From Lachnospiraceae bacterium UBA7109 (lineage in GTDB: Bacteria > Bacillota > Clostridia > Lachnospirales > Lachnospiraceae), in assembly GCA_002492335.1 (NCBI GenBank), contig DKYD01000049.1, positions 1-30,456 of the forward strand: a DNA stretch of 30,456 bases. The letters run 5' to 3'. The position numbers were made by a program, and so were the translations under genes. A model generated the notes under the pieces. That model worked only from the letters and a program-made list of their open reading frames with translations. It made no database searches and was not told the origin of the DNA. Shown here piece after piece: positions 1-7,661 of the stretch. Every line of letters starts with the position of its first letter. Within the stretch, counting starts at the first letter, position 1.

Positions 1-23
1 TGACGAAATCTTTACTCTATACA

Positions 24-947
24 TTAACCAAACTTATTATTCCAATATTTTTTATTAGAGGTACACAGGAAAATCACCTGGTGCGGCAGCTTCTTATATC
101 TTTTTCCAAGTAAATACCCTGCATATTTACACCCGGACAAATATATAAGACGGATAATCTCCCATGGCTTTCCCTTTTTCAATAAATAGGCCGCTGTCTG
201 TTTTACAAGACGAATTCCTTCACTTTCTGAACGGACTGCACCGAAAAGCTCCGGGTATTCCGCCTGGGACACCGCCATATCAAAATTACGTTTAAATTGC
301 GTCATACCAGAATAATTATGGGAATGAATCACTCTCGCCTCTGCCACATAAGCAACCTTTCCTCCCCGCAGAATACTTTTCCCTGCAAATATCATATCTT
401 CGTTAAAAATCAGATGTTCCTCGAATCCTCCCTCCTTTAGCCAGAACTCTCTTCTATATGCGGCACATACGTCCGAACAGAAAAACGTCTTAATCCCCAG
501 TTCCTTTATATCCTCCCGGGATTTTATCCGGCTCACATCAGGATAATTAAAGCTCCTTGTAAAACGTTCAATAATATTGCAGTCCTTTGCCGGAAGCTGC
601 CTTGCATATGCCACATTCACTTCCGGGTTCTGTTCCAGCATCTCCACAAGCTTCCGAATCACTTCTGTATCTGCCGGAACAGCATCCTGAGTCATAAAAA
701 TAACAATATCCGATCCGGACTTCGCTCCCCCTGCATTTCTTGCACCGCCATGGTCAAATTCCTCCGCCTTCACCTTCAGAACTTCCACCGGACATCTGCT
801 GCTTTCCGGAAGTTCCAACGGCACCTCCGACTCTGTTTCTATAATTATGATTTTTCCAATCGGATAATTCTGCTTTTGCAGCCTTCGGAATAATTCTGCA
901 AACTTTTCATCCGGTCTGTAAACAGGAATCACAACATCTGCTGTCAT
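24..947 (-). CDS. GT2 family glycosyltransferase, rhamnosyltransferase-like
   Basis: A 307-residue cytoplasmic glycosyltransferase with a GT-A fold, probably adding a sugar, possibly rhamnose, to the lipid-linked wall glycan. The N-terminus DVVIPVYRPDEKF is the GT2 nucleotide-sugar start. FDHGGARNAG near residue 65 followed by FMTQDAVP near residue 85 is the pattern common in GT2 rhamnosyltransferases, where the acidic QDA replaces the usual DxD. NEDMIF near residue 183 supplies the catalytic-base region. The ATG at 947 is preceded by an AAGGTGG ribosome site. The gene is last of a three-gene minus-strand group, 43 bases after the LCP gene. A short direct repeat, tttcgta twice, lies in that gap. 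Family assignment is firm; donor and acceptor are inferred. The 23 bases below the stop hold nothing I can name. Confidence 0.9.
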   Translation of the reverse strand: MTADVVIPVYRPDEKFAELFRRLQKQNYPIGKIIIIETESEVPLELPESSRCPVEVLKVKAEEFDHGGARNAGGAKSGSDIVIFMTQDAVPADTEVIRKLVEMLEQNPEVNVAYARQLPAKDCNIIERFTRSFNYPDVSRIKSREDIKELGIKTFFCSDVCAAYRREFWLKEGGFEEHLIFNEDMIFAGKSILRGGKVAYVAEARVIHSHNYSGMTQFKRNFDMAVSQAEYPELFGAVRSESEGIRLVKQTAAYLLKKGKPWEIIRLIYLSGCKYAGYLLGKRYKKLPHQVIFLCTSNKKYWNNKFG

Positions 948-990
948 ATTGCTTCCACCTTATCTCTTTATTTCGTATTTCGTATTAAAA

Positions 991-2133
991 TTATTCTTCT
1001 TCCTCTTTGTCAGAATCCTCTTTTTCATTTTCCCGATAAGATACATCCACCCCTTCTTTGAAGGTAGACGGATCAACACCGCTGAGATAAATAATTTCAT
1101 CATTTATCGCCTGTACATTCTCCGAAGGAGTATAGGATTCTTCGCCAAACAGGAACCGGTGCAGCTCACTGACATTTTTTGCAAGACCTACCGGAACCAC
1201 GTAAGAACCTTTATGCTTCTTTATCTTCTCACTCGCAGTGACCGTGAACGGGAATCCGGACATCTCACCAAGCTCATAATTCACGGCATTTGCCGCCATT
1301 CCCATAAAATTCGCCATCGTCAGATTGGTAGACACCTGCGGAAGCACTTCATCCAGAATCTGATTCAGCGTTGAAATCTTTGCTTCCTTTGCCTTCTGCA
1401 TTACTTTCTCAAGAATAATACGCTGACGTTCCGTACGCTTAAAATCATCTCCCGTCGTATATCTGATACGTGCATAAGATACCGCCTGAATACCATCCAC
1501 ATGATGATTCCCTGCACCTGACAGAACAGAGGTCTTACGTCCGACCACTTTAGAAGTTTCCGTACAATAACCATTCGTCCAGTACACTTCCTCTTCTGTC
1601 ATCTCCAGGTCAATTCCTCCCAGAGCATCGACCACATCCGCAAGAGCGTTAAAATTCACACTGACATACTTCTTAATATCCAGATCCAGATTCCGGTTCA
1701 TAAGCGCAATTGCCTCTTCCGGCCCGCCTTTCGTATATGCGGAATTAGCTTTTCCATAGCTGCCATCTTTCTGCTGAAGCAAAGTATCCCGATAAACAGA
1801 AACAAGTTTCACCTCATTCGTATTATTATCAATACTCGCGATCATCATGCAGTCACTTTGGACGCCGCCTTCCAGCTCACCTTCTCTGGAATCAAGTCCA
1901 AACAAAGCAATATTTGTATAATCTCCTGTATCCTTATAAATATCCAGCTTTTTTTCATCAAGCGTTGTCTGCTCCATCTTATTCAGCTTGAACATCCCAT
2001 AAGCAACTACAGATAACGCTGCAAGAATAATCAGCTCCAACACTACTACAATCATTCTTTTTCTTCTTCTTTTGCGAAGTTTCCTTTTCCGCTCTTCCCT
2101 CATCTGCTTTCTTGTCATTTTTTTTGTTCCCAT
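991..2133 (-). CDS. LytR-CpsA-Psr (LCP) family wall polymer ligase
   Basis: A 380-residue membrane-anchored enzyme of the family that transfers polyprenyl-linked anionic or neutral glycans onto peptidoglycan at the outer membrane face. A very basic cytoplasmic start (KRKLRKRRRKR) is followed by one membrane segment at about residues 27-49, then the LCP domain. The hallmarks are visible: ALFGLDSREGE, LVSVYRDT, and the arginine-rich ARIRYTTGDDFKRTERQR, which binds the pyrophosphate. The protein ends in a highly acidic tail (EKEDSDKEEEE). It follows the sugar-initiating transferase by 24 bases, so initiation and wall attachment are probably co-transcribed. Ligation of the rhamnan made by this locus is the likely role; LCP proteins were first described as regulators, but ligase activity is the established function. 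Confidence 0.95.
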   Translation of the reverse strand: MGTKKMTRKQMREERKRKLRKRRRKRMIVVVLELIILAALSVVAYGMFKLNKMEQTTLDEKKLDIYKDTGDYTNIALFGLDSREGELEGGVQSDCMMIASIDNNTNEVKLVSVYRDTLLQQKDGSYGKANSAYTKGGPEEAIALMNRNLDLDIKKYVSVNFNALADVVDALGGIDLEMTEEEVYWTNGYCTETSKVVGRKTSVLSGAGNHHVDGIQAVSYARIRYTTGDDFKRTERQRIILEKVMQKAKEAKISTLNQILDEVLPQVSTNLTMANFMGMAANAVNYELGEMSGFPFTVTASEKIKKHKGSYVVPVGLAKNVSELHRFLFGEESYTPSENVQAINDEIIYLSGVDPSTFKEGVDVSYRENEKEDSDKEEEE

Positions 2134-2157
2134 TTTATACTCCCGTCAAAAATCAAA

Positions 2158-3561
2158 TCAATACGCATTCTTATTAATAAACCCTTTAAAAAATGTCAGA
2201 AATATAATCTTAAAGTCAAATCCCAATGTCCAGTTTTCGATATAATATAAATCATGCTCAATTCTCTTCCGTATGGATGTATCGCCACGGTATCCATTTA
2301 CCTGCGCCCATCCTGTAAGTCCGGGACGCACCTGATGTTTTACCATATATCTCGGAATTTCTTCTCTAAACTTTTCAACGAACTGCGGGCGCTCCGGTCT
2401 CGGTCCCACCAGACTCATATCGCCTTTCAGAATGTTAAACAGCTGCGGCAGTTCATCAATACTTGTTTTACGGATAAATCTTCCTACAGGCGTCACACGC
2501 GGATCATTCTGAGTTGTCCATTTCCCCTTCTCAATGGATTCATCCTGAACGATCATAGAGCGGAACTTATACATATAAAATGGTTTGTTCTGCTTTCCGA
2601 TCCGCTCCTGCTTAAAAATAAGCGGCCCCGGCGAAGTGATCTTAATGAGCAGTGCAACAACTGCCATCACAGGCGAAAACAGAACAATTGCAAAAACAGC
2701 TCCGAACAAATCTACACTTCTTTTCAAAAATGCATTCAGTGCATTATGAAGCGGAACATGCCGGATATTAATAACCGGAAGTCCCAGAATATCTTCCGTA
2801 TAAGGTTTTGTCGGAATAATATTATTATAGTCCGGAATAAATTTTGTATGCACACCCGACTTCTCACACATTGATACAATTCTCGCAAGCTTATGATATT
2901 CGGCAAGTCCAAGTGTGATAACAATCTCATCCAGCTTATTTTCCGGAAGTATGATCGTAAGATTCTCTGTCCGCCCAAGCACTTTAATTCCCCGGTACTC
3001 CGTTCCCCGCGGAACATTATCTGCAAGAATCCCCCTTACGATATATCCCCATTCCGGATGGCCGAGAATACGGTTGATATACTGCTCCGCCGCCTGACTG
3101 TATCCAATAAGAAGGATATGCTTCTGATTATAGCCCTGCTTTCGTATCTTCCGAAGCCCCATTCTTATTACATTACGAACAAGAATCTCAAAAAATACAT
3201 TGATACAGAAAAAGATGAAAATTACAGTTCGGGAATAGTCCTGCTGCTTTGTAAAATAGAGTATAAGAATAAAGATCAGAACCCCGATGCCGTTTGCCTG
3301 CAGCGTATGCCACGCTTCCAGCCTTCTTCCCTGTACACGCTTAGGCGTATACATTTGGAAAATATAATATAGAAGAATATACCCGGGTACGACAAAAACC
3401 AGCACCTTCATATATTCTCTGAAAGACAATGCCCACGGATCCAGCTCAAAAATACCGCTCTTGAATCGCAGATACCAGGAAATCATATAAGAAACTATAA
3501 TTACCAGTGCATCTATAATAATATGAATTCTATTAAATATCTTCTGATAATCCTTAATCAC
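2158..3561 (-). CDS. polyprenyl glycosylphosphotransferase (PHPT, WbaP/WcaJ type)
   Basis: A 467-residue integral membrane enzyme that starts glycan synthesis by moving a sugar-1-phosphate from its nucleotide onto undecaprenyl phosphate. The N-terminal half holds four or five membrane segments (about residues 10-130). A Rossmann-like CoA-binding-type domain follows (KHILLIGYSQAAEQY near 148). The C-terminal bacterial sugar transferase domain (about 275-467) carries KQERIGKQNKPFYMYKFRSM, the catalytic Asp-Glu at about 369-370 in IDELPQLFNILKGDMSLVGPRP, and RPGLTGWAQVNGYRG. Length is normal for the full five-helix type. The start codon is GTG at 3561, with an AGGTGGAG ribosome site six bases upstream. 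It is first in its group and is read from the divergent region 3562-3756. The sugar transferred cannot be told from sequence. Confidence 0.95.
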   Translation of the reverse strand: MIKDYQKIFNRIHIIIDALVIIVSYMISWYLRFKSGIFELDPWALSFREYMKVLVFVVPGYILLYYIFQMYTPKRVQGRRLEAWHTLQANGIGVLIFILILYFTKQQDYSRTVIFIFFCINVFFEILVRNVIRMGLRKIRKQGYNQKHILLIGYSQAAEQYINRILGHPEWGYIVRGILADNVPRGTEYRGIKVLGRTENLTIILPENKLDEIVITLGLAEYHKLARIVSMCEKSGVHTKFIPDYNNIIPTKPYTEDILGLPVINIRHVPLHNALNAFLKRSVDLFGAVFAIVLFSPVMAVVALLIKITSPGPLIFKQERIGKQNKPFYMYKFRSMIVQDESIEKGKWTTQNDPRVTPVGRFIRKTSIDELPQLFNILKGDMSLVGPRPERPQFVEKFREEIPRYMVKHQVRPGLTGWAQVNGYRGDTSIRKRIEHDLYYIENWTLGFDFKIIFLTFFKGFINKNAY

Positions 3562-3604
3562 TTTTCTCCACCTGTTTTACTAGATATTCTATAGATTAGC
3601 TTAC

Positions 3605-3643
3605 ATTATACTTTATCATACAACAATTCACGAAAATCGACAA
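3605..3643 (-). promoter_or_regulatory. putative promoter for the PHPT-LCP-GT2 group
   Basis: On the minus strand a -35-like TTGTCG (3638-3643) is followed after 17 bases by TATGAT (3615-3620), about 54 bases before the GTG start at 3561. A perfect TATAAT lies ten bases nearer the gene (3605-3610) but has no good -35 at 16-18 bases. One or other hexamer is probably the -10. The gene group diverges here from a plus-strand gene, so a promoter is required in this gap. Confidence 0.5.
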
Positions 3644-3693
3644 CCCATTATGCTATTCTTTTTCTTAACATTTAATTAATAAATTTGAAATAT

Positions 3694-3722
3694 TTGTATC
3701 CTTCACAAAAGTTTGTTATAAT
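3694..3722 (+). promoter_or_regulatory. putative extended -10 promoter of the plus-strand GT2 gene
   Basis: TTGTAT (3694-3699), a 17-base spacer and a perfect TATAAT (3717-3722) preceded by TGT, which gives an extended -10. The predicted transcript starts near 3730, about 27 bases before the ATG at 3757. It is the only plausible promoter for this lone plus-strand gene. Confidence 0.7.
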
Positions 3723-3756
3723 AATTTTAAATTTTACGATAATAGAAAGGGATATT

Positions 3757-4737
3757 ATGAAAGTAACTATCATCATTCCGAATTACAATGGAAAACACTT
3801 TATGGAACCGTGCCTTGCTGCTCTGGCTTCACAGACGTACCGTGATTTTAAGATTCTTGTTGTAGACAATGCGTCTTCCGACGGCAGCGTTCCTTATATG
3901 AAAGAACATTATCCTGATATTGAACTGATCGAACTGGATAAAAACTATGGATTTAGCAAGGCCGTGAATGTAGGAATTCTTCATGCAAAGACTCCCTATG
4001 TTATTCTTTTAAATAATGATACAACTGTGGATTCCCACTATGTGGAAGAACTGCTAAAAGCAATTGAGGTTTCTCCCGACATCTTTTCCGTCAGCAGTAA
4101 AATGATTCAGATGTACCACCCGGAACTGATTGACAGCGCCGGTGACATTTACACGATTTTCGGCTGGGGAATCTGCCGCGGGGCAGGCCGTCCGGTCACA
4201 GAATATACCACTCCCTGTGATGTTTTCTCCGCCTGTGCAGGCGCCGCTATATACAGACGTTCTGTATTTGAAAAAATTGGTTACTTTGATGAGAATCATT
4301 TTGCCTACCTGGAGGATATTGACATCGGTTACCGCGCCAAAATATACGGATACAAGAACACATTCTGCCCTGCCGCCCTCGTCTGCCATGTAGGGAGCGG
4401 AACAAGCGGTTCGAAACACAATGCATTTAAAGTCCGGTTAGCCGCACGGAATAATATTTATGTCGTTTACAAGAATATGCCGTTTCTTCAGCTCGCCGTA
4501 AACTTTCTTCCATTATTTACAGGATACATAATAAAATATATCTTTTTTATCAGGAAGGGATTCGGAAAAGAATATAAAGCAGGTCTCATGGAAGGTTTGA
4601 AAACAAGAAAGGCACAGAAGAAAGTCCCCTTCCATCTGTGCCATCTGACACACTATATCAGCATTGAAGCCGAACTGATTTCCCACACATTCTCCTGTGT
4701 AAAAAGCACTCTTTCTCACAGGAGATTAAAGAAATAA
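3757..4737 (+). CDS. GT2 family glycosyltransferase (WbbL/rhamnosyltransferase-like)
   Basis: A 326-residue glycosyltransferase and the only plus-strand gene in the window. It begins VTIIIPNYNGKHF, has VVDNASSDGS near residue 35, NNDTTVD near 88 as the metal-binding DxD equivalent, and FAYLEDIDIGYRAKIYGYK near 185 as the catalytic-base region. This is the arrangement of the WbbL/rhamnosyl GT2 subgroup. The reading frame is open back to a TTG at 3685, but that codon lies upstream of the promoter hexamers. The ATG at 3757, with AAAGGG five bases before it, is the better start. A hydrophobic stretch near residues 245-270 may associate with the membrane. It ends 5 bases from the stop of the convergent SLH glucosaminidase. 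Donor and acceptor are unknown; context suggests the same wall glycan. Confidence 0.92.
   Translation: MKVTIIIPNYNGKHFMEPCLAALASQTYRDFKILVVDNASSDGSVPYMKEHYPDIELIELDKNYGFSKAVNVGILHAKTPYVILLNNDTTVDSHYVEELLKAIEVSPDIFSVSSKMIQMYHPELIDSAGDIYTIFGWGICRGAGRPVTEYTTPCDVFSACAGAAIYRRSVFEKIGYFDENHFAYLEDIDIGYRAKIYGYKNTFCPAALVCHVGSGTSGSKHNAFKVRLAARNNIYVVYKNMPFLQLAVNFLPLFTGYIIKYIFFIRKGFGKEYKAGLMEGLKTRKAQKKVPFHLCHLTHYISIEAELISHTFSCVKSTLSHRRLKK
4691..4725. repeat. inverted repeat at the convergent gene ends
   Basis: TCTCCTGTG (4691-4699) and CACAGGAGA (4717-4725) form a perfect nine-pair stem. AAAG/CTTT (4703-4706 with 4711-4714) can extend it inside the loop. It lies in the last codons of the plus-strand GT2, about 9 bases before its stop, and just past the stop of the minus-strand glucosaminidase. 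Neither side is followed by a clear T-run, so it is not a canonical intrinsic terminator, though it could serve transcripts from both sides. Confidence 0.5.
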
Positions 4738-4742
4738 CATAT

Positions 4743-6821
4743 TTATTGATGATATTTATTCATAAATCTTACAATTATCGCTGCGCTTTCTGCTCTGATT
4801 GCTGTTCCCTGTGGTTTTAACATTCCATTGTCACCGGCAATCAGACCGGACGCAACCGCCCACTGCATAGCTTCTCTTGCATATCCGCTCACAGAACCCG
4901 CATCCGGAAAACTCCCAAGATCTGCACGCGCTGCCGTAGAATACCCTTTGTAATTCGCATATCGATACAAAATCGTCGCCATCTGCTCCCGTGTAACCGC
5001 ATCTGATCCTCCAAACAATCCGGTATCGCTGTATCCCGTAATAATATTATTCTCTTTTCCCCACATCGCTGCAGACGCATAGAAAACATTTGAAGGGACA
5101 TCCTTATACACATTTCGGTAACTTACATCCGGAGAACCTTCCAGACGATACAGAATCGTTGCAAAATGAGCACGTGCAAGCTGAGCTGTGATTCCAAATT
5201 CTCTCAGATTCATTCCGGTCATAACTTCATTTTCATATGCACTTTTTACAACACTATAATACCATCCATCTGAAGTAACATCCCTGAAATGACTGATTCC
5301 GGAAGCTGTACCGTTATTTACAACCGTCACATAATCTGCACCGGAATACACATACATATGATTGAAATTATAACTGCCGTCACTGTTACTGTCGACAGAA
5401 GTTTTGTCTTCCTTTAACAATGCATCACTTTGTATCTTGTAAAATCCATTCTTTCTTTCCTCTGACATCACAAGGAAAGACATGCAGGACCTGGGACTGC
5501 TTTGATATAGTATCGCCGCGGTACTTGAAACCCCTGCTCTCATATATACCTGATCTGCATTCTGCGGAAGAAGATTCTTCACCGCCAGTGTATATGCATA
5601 TTGATCCAGATTACCAAGATCCGGTTCCAGATTCCAGATAATCGCAGCCACGGTCTCTCCCATATAAGGAGCAGAGCTGTATTTTACATTCAGTCCACTC
5701 GCCTTATTTCCCAGAAAGCCTCCGTTATAACGATAATCTGAAGGATTTAAATAACCTTTTGATATCCAGAACTGTGCGAACTCCTTTACACATGCATCCA
5801 CACTTGGAAAATAATTTGCACTTTCATAAGGTGTAGTATCAACTGCATTTAAGCCAAACAGGTTATTCTTCTCCTGACAAATTTTACTTGTTCCCCAGGC
5901 GCTCTCATTAATCGCCATACCAAGCATAAGAAGCGCGTTCACTCCATATGTATCCTGATTTTTTATTAATGTCTCACCAATTCCCTTAAGCTTGGAATTT
6001 TCTCTGTTATTCTGGGCAAGCTTTTTACTGACAACCGCATCCAGTTCCTTTGCATAGTAACGGGAAGTACTGCGCATAGGAAGATACTGGAAATAATTAA
6101 AATAAGGATTCGCCGGGTTTACCGCATGTTCTCTCGTTCCATTCTGATAATCGGCAGCCATCACAGAATAATCGAAATAAAAATAATGTCCATCATAACC
6201 ATAATAGTTCGCGCCTTCCGATAGATACTCCGGCGCTTTTCCCATCTTAAGCGCCGCTGCATAACCATCCCCGGACATATCCCAGGTAATGCGATGATAC
6301 AGCCATCCGTCTTTCGCATAATAATAACTGATGCTTTTTGCTTCTGCTTTATCAACAACCTGTACTTCAGAAGCATCCACAAGCCCGATCACACCGGAAA
6401 GCATAAACTTTACTTTTCCGTCTTCCAACCCAAGAAATGCCGCGTCCGCGCCATAAGCGCCATTCGTATATCCTTCATTTCCGCCGGCTGCTTCTATGTA
6501 TTTTGTAACAGCATTTCCCTTTGTATTAAAATTCACCACCTGTGTACCGGTATTATAAGCTTTCAGCTCCACTTCTGTTTCAGCCGTCTCTCCATCTCCT
6601 ACCAGTCCGGCTTTCGTCTCGGTTTCTTCTTCCATCTCAGAGAGAATCGGAATATCCAGAAGACTGCTTCCCTCGTCTTCGGCTGTTTCCTCATTCTCTG
6701 TCCGGAATTCCGCCGCTTCCTCCATCTGTTCCTGTGCATATACCTTCCCCGGAATCCCAGCTCCGATTAAAATACAGATGCTGATTCCCAGAGCAGCAAA
6801 TCGCTTACTGTTTCTCATCAT
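4743..6821 (-). CDS. secreted SLH-anchored glucosaminidase (GH73-like)
   Basis: A 692-residue secreted wall hydrolase. A signal peptide (residues 1-29, cleavage near VYA-Q) is followed by an acidic linker (31-85). A region rich in aromatics (about 95-250) resembles those found before endo-beta-N-acetylglucosaminidase domains. The glucosaminidase domain (about 275-400) has the predicted catalytic Glu306 in AINESAWGTSKI and NNLFGLNAVD. A probable SH3-like stretch lies at 415-465. Three SLH repeats (about 511-560, 570-622, 636-690) end the protein and should bind the wall polysaccharide. Either of two adjacent ATGs (6821, 6818) could be used; AGAGGTG lies just upstream. It is last in the long operon, 52 bases after the lipoprotein gene. 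A weak TTAACT/TAAGAT pair lies in that gap. The cleaved bond is inferred from family membership. Confidence 0.92.
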   Translation of the reverse strand: MMRNSKRFAALGISICILIGAGIPGKVYAQEQMEEAAEFRTENEETAEDEGSSLLDIPILSEMEEETETKAGLVGDGETAETEVELKAYNTGTQVVNFNTKGNAVTKYIEAAGGNEGYTNGAYGADAAFLGLEDGKVKFMLSGVIGLVDASEVQVVDKAEAKSISYYYAKDGWLYHRITWDMSGDGYAAALKMGKAPEYLSEGANYYGYDGHYFYFDYSVMAADYQNGTREHAVNPANPYFNYFQYLPMRSTSRYYAKELDAVVSKKLAQNNRENSKLKGIGETLIKNQDTYGVNALLMLGMAINESAWGTSKICQEKNNLFGLNAVDTTPYESANYFPSVDACVKEFAQFWISKGYLNPSDYRYNGGFLGNKASGLNVKYSSAPYMGETVAAIIWNLEPDLGNLDQYAYTLAVKNLLPQNADQVYMRAGVSSTAAILYQSSPRSCMSFLVMSEERKNGFYKIQSDALLKEDKTSVDSNSDGSYNFNHMYVYSGADYVTVVNNGTASGISHFRDVTSDGWYYSVVKSAYENEVMTGMNLREFGITAQLARAHFATILYRLEGSPDVSYRNVYKDVPSNVFYASAAMWGKENNIITGYSDTGLFGGSDAVTREQMATILYRYANYKGYSTAARADLGSFPDAGSVSGYAREAMQWAVASGLIAGDNGMLKPQGTAIRAESAAIIVRFMNKYHQ

Positions 6822-6873
6822 TTACTCACCTCTTGTCTTTCCCTGCTGTCATATCTTATTACTTTTCAGATAA

Positions 6874-7647
6874 TCAGTTAATAGCTACTCCATCCAGGCA
6901 TCCGTCAGAACTCTGAGAAGGCGCCTGCTGTTTCTGCTGCTTTTTCTGCTGTTGTTTCTTCTGTTGCTGCTGTTTCTTTGCCGCTTCTGCCTGCCTTGCT
7001 TCTTCTGCCTGTCTTGCCGTCTCTGCTTCCGCCGCCTGCTGCGCGGCCAGTGCTTCCGCTTCTTTCTGTGCCTTTATGCCAAGTTCCTGCTCCTTTGTGG
7101 ACACTTCCGTATCATTTGCCTCGCTCGTATATTTCACAAATGCCACTCCATCCTCCAGACAGATTTCCACATCTTCGTCTTCCTTCATATCATCAAATCC
7201 AAAAGAATTTAATTCATACATGGAGCCGTCCGCCAGTGTAATGTGCATGATATACATCACATTTACAGCCTTATCGGTGTCTGCCGTCGTATCCTGCTCC
7301 GGCATCCCTGCCTCCGGTGTATAGAAAAATTCTACCGTATCGCCGCCTTTTATTACTTCACCTGCCGGAAGCATACTTTCCGGCCAGTCCGGCATAACAG
7401 ACGTCTTGACACGGATCGCTGTAATATCCTGCCCGGTACTGTTCTTCAAAAGAATATCATAGGCGTCCTCCGTTTCATTTCCTACCTTCTGATACTCTTT
7501 TTCTTCTTCTTTTTCCTCTTCCTCCTGTTCTGTCTGCTCCTGTATTTCCTCTTTCACTTCTTTCTGATCTTCTTTTTCACTTTTTCCGCAGCCTGATACT
7601 GCTGCTACGCACAGGGCAAGCAAAAACCCCACCATAAGTTTCTTCAT
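6874..7647 (-). CDS. lipoprotein of unknown function with Q/K-rich tail
   Basis: I do not recognise this 257-residue protein. It starts with a lipoprotein signal, MKKLMVGFLLALCVAAVSGC, so Cys20 should be lipidated and the protein held on the outer membrane face. Next comes a Glu/Lys-rich linker (about 23-55), then a compact domain (about 58-175) containing YDILLKNSTGQDITAIRVK and an acidic EDEDVEICLEDG. A predicted Ala/Glu helix or coiled coil leads into a Lys/Gln-rich tail ending SSDGCLDGVAIN. The frame is open back to 7671, but AGGAGG at 7657-7662 sits nine bases from the ATG at 7647, which also begins the lipoprotein signal. That ribosome site overlaps the last codon of the upstream gene, so translation may be coupled. 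Its place between the acetylation pair and an SLH hydrolase suggests a surface role. Confidence 0.85.
   Translation of the reverse strand: MKKLMVGFLLALCVAAVSGCGKSEKEDQKEVKEEIQEQTEQEEEEKEEEKEYQKVGNETEDAYDILLKNSTGQDITAIRVKTSVMPDWPESMLPAGEVIKGGDTVEFFYTPEAGMPEQDTTADTDKAVNVMYIMHITLADGSMYELNSFGFDDMKEDEDVEICLEDGVAFVKYTSEANDTEVSTKEQELGIKAQKEAEALAAQQAAEAETARQAEEARQAEAAKKQQQQKKQQQKKQQKQQAPSQSSDGCLDGVAIN
6924..6980 (-). repeat. CAG/CAA/AAG low-complexity tract
   Basis: A near-trinucleotide tract encoding runs of Gln and Lys in the lipoprotein tail. Mixed CAG, CAA, AAG and AAA codons show it is not a pure satellite, but it could vary in length between strains. Confidence 0.8.
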
Positions 7648-7661
7648 TTTTTCTTTCCTCC

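Noticed and set aside
971..986. Short direct repeat tttcgta in the gap after the LCP gene
   Set aside because: Only two seven-base copies, within chance for an A/T-rich gap; no operator-like symmetry.
949..1374. Plus-strand open frame of 141 codons antisense to the LCP gene
   Set aside because: Low-complexity Phe/Ile/Arg-rich translation, no ribosome site and full overlap with a well-supported LCP gene; a shadow frame.
2254..3372. Overlapping plus-strand frames of 206 and 159 codons
   Set aside because: Antisense to the intact polyprenyl glycosylphosphotransferase gene; no motifs or start signals.
3685..3756. Upstream TTG start extending the plus-strand GT2 by 24 codons
   Set aside because: The extension covers the promoter hexamers and would put residues before the family start; the ATG at 3757 has a ribosome site.
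6822..6873. Possible promoter before the SLH glucosaminidase
   Set aside because: TTAACT and TAAGAT each match the consensus at only four of six positions with no extended -10, so it was not listed as a feature.
6924..6980. Repeat tract considered as a CRISPR or satellite
   Set aside because: It is a coding Gln/Lys tract with mixed codons, with no spacer pattern.
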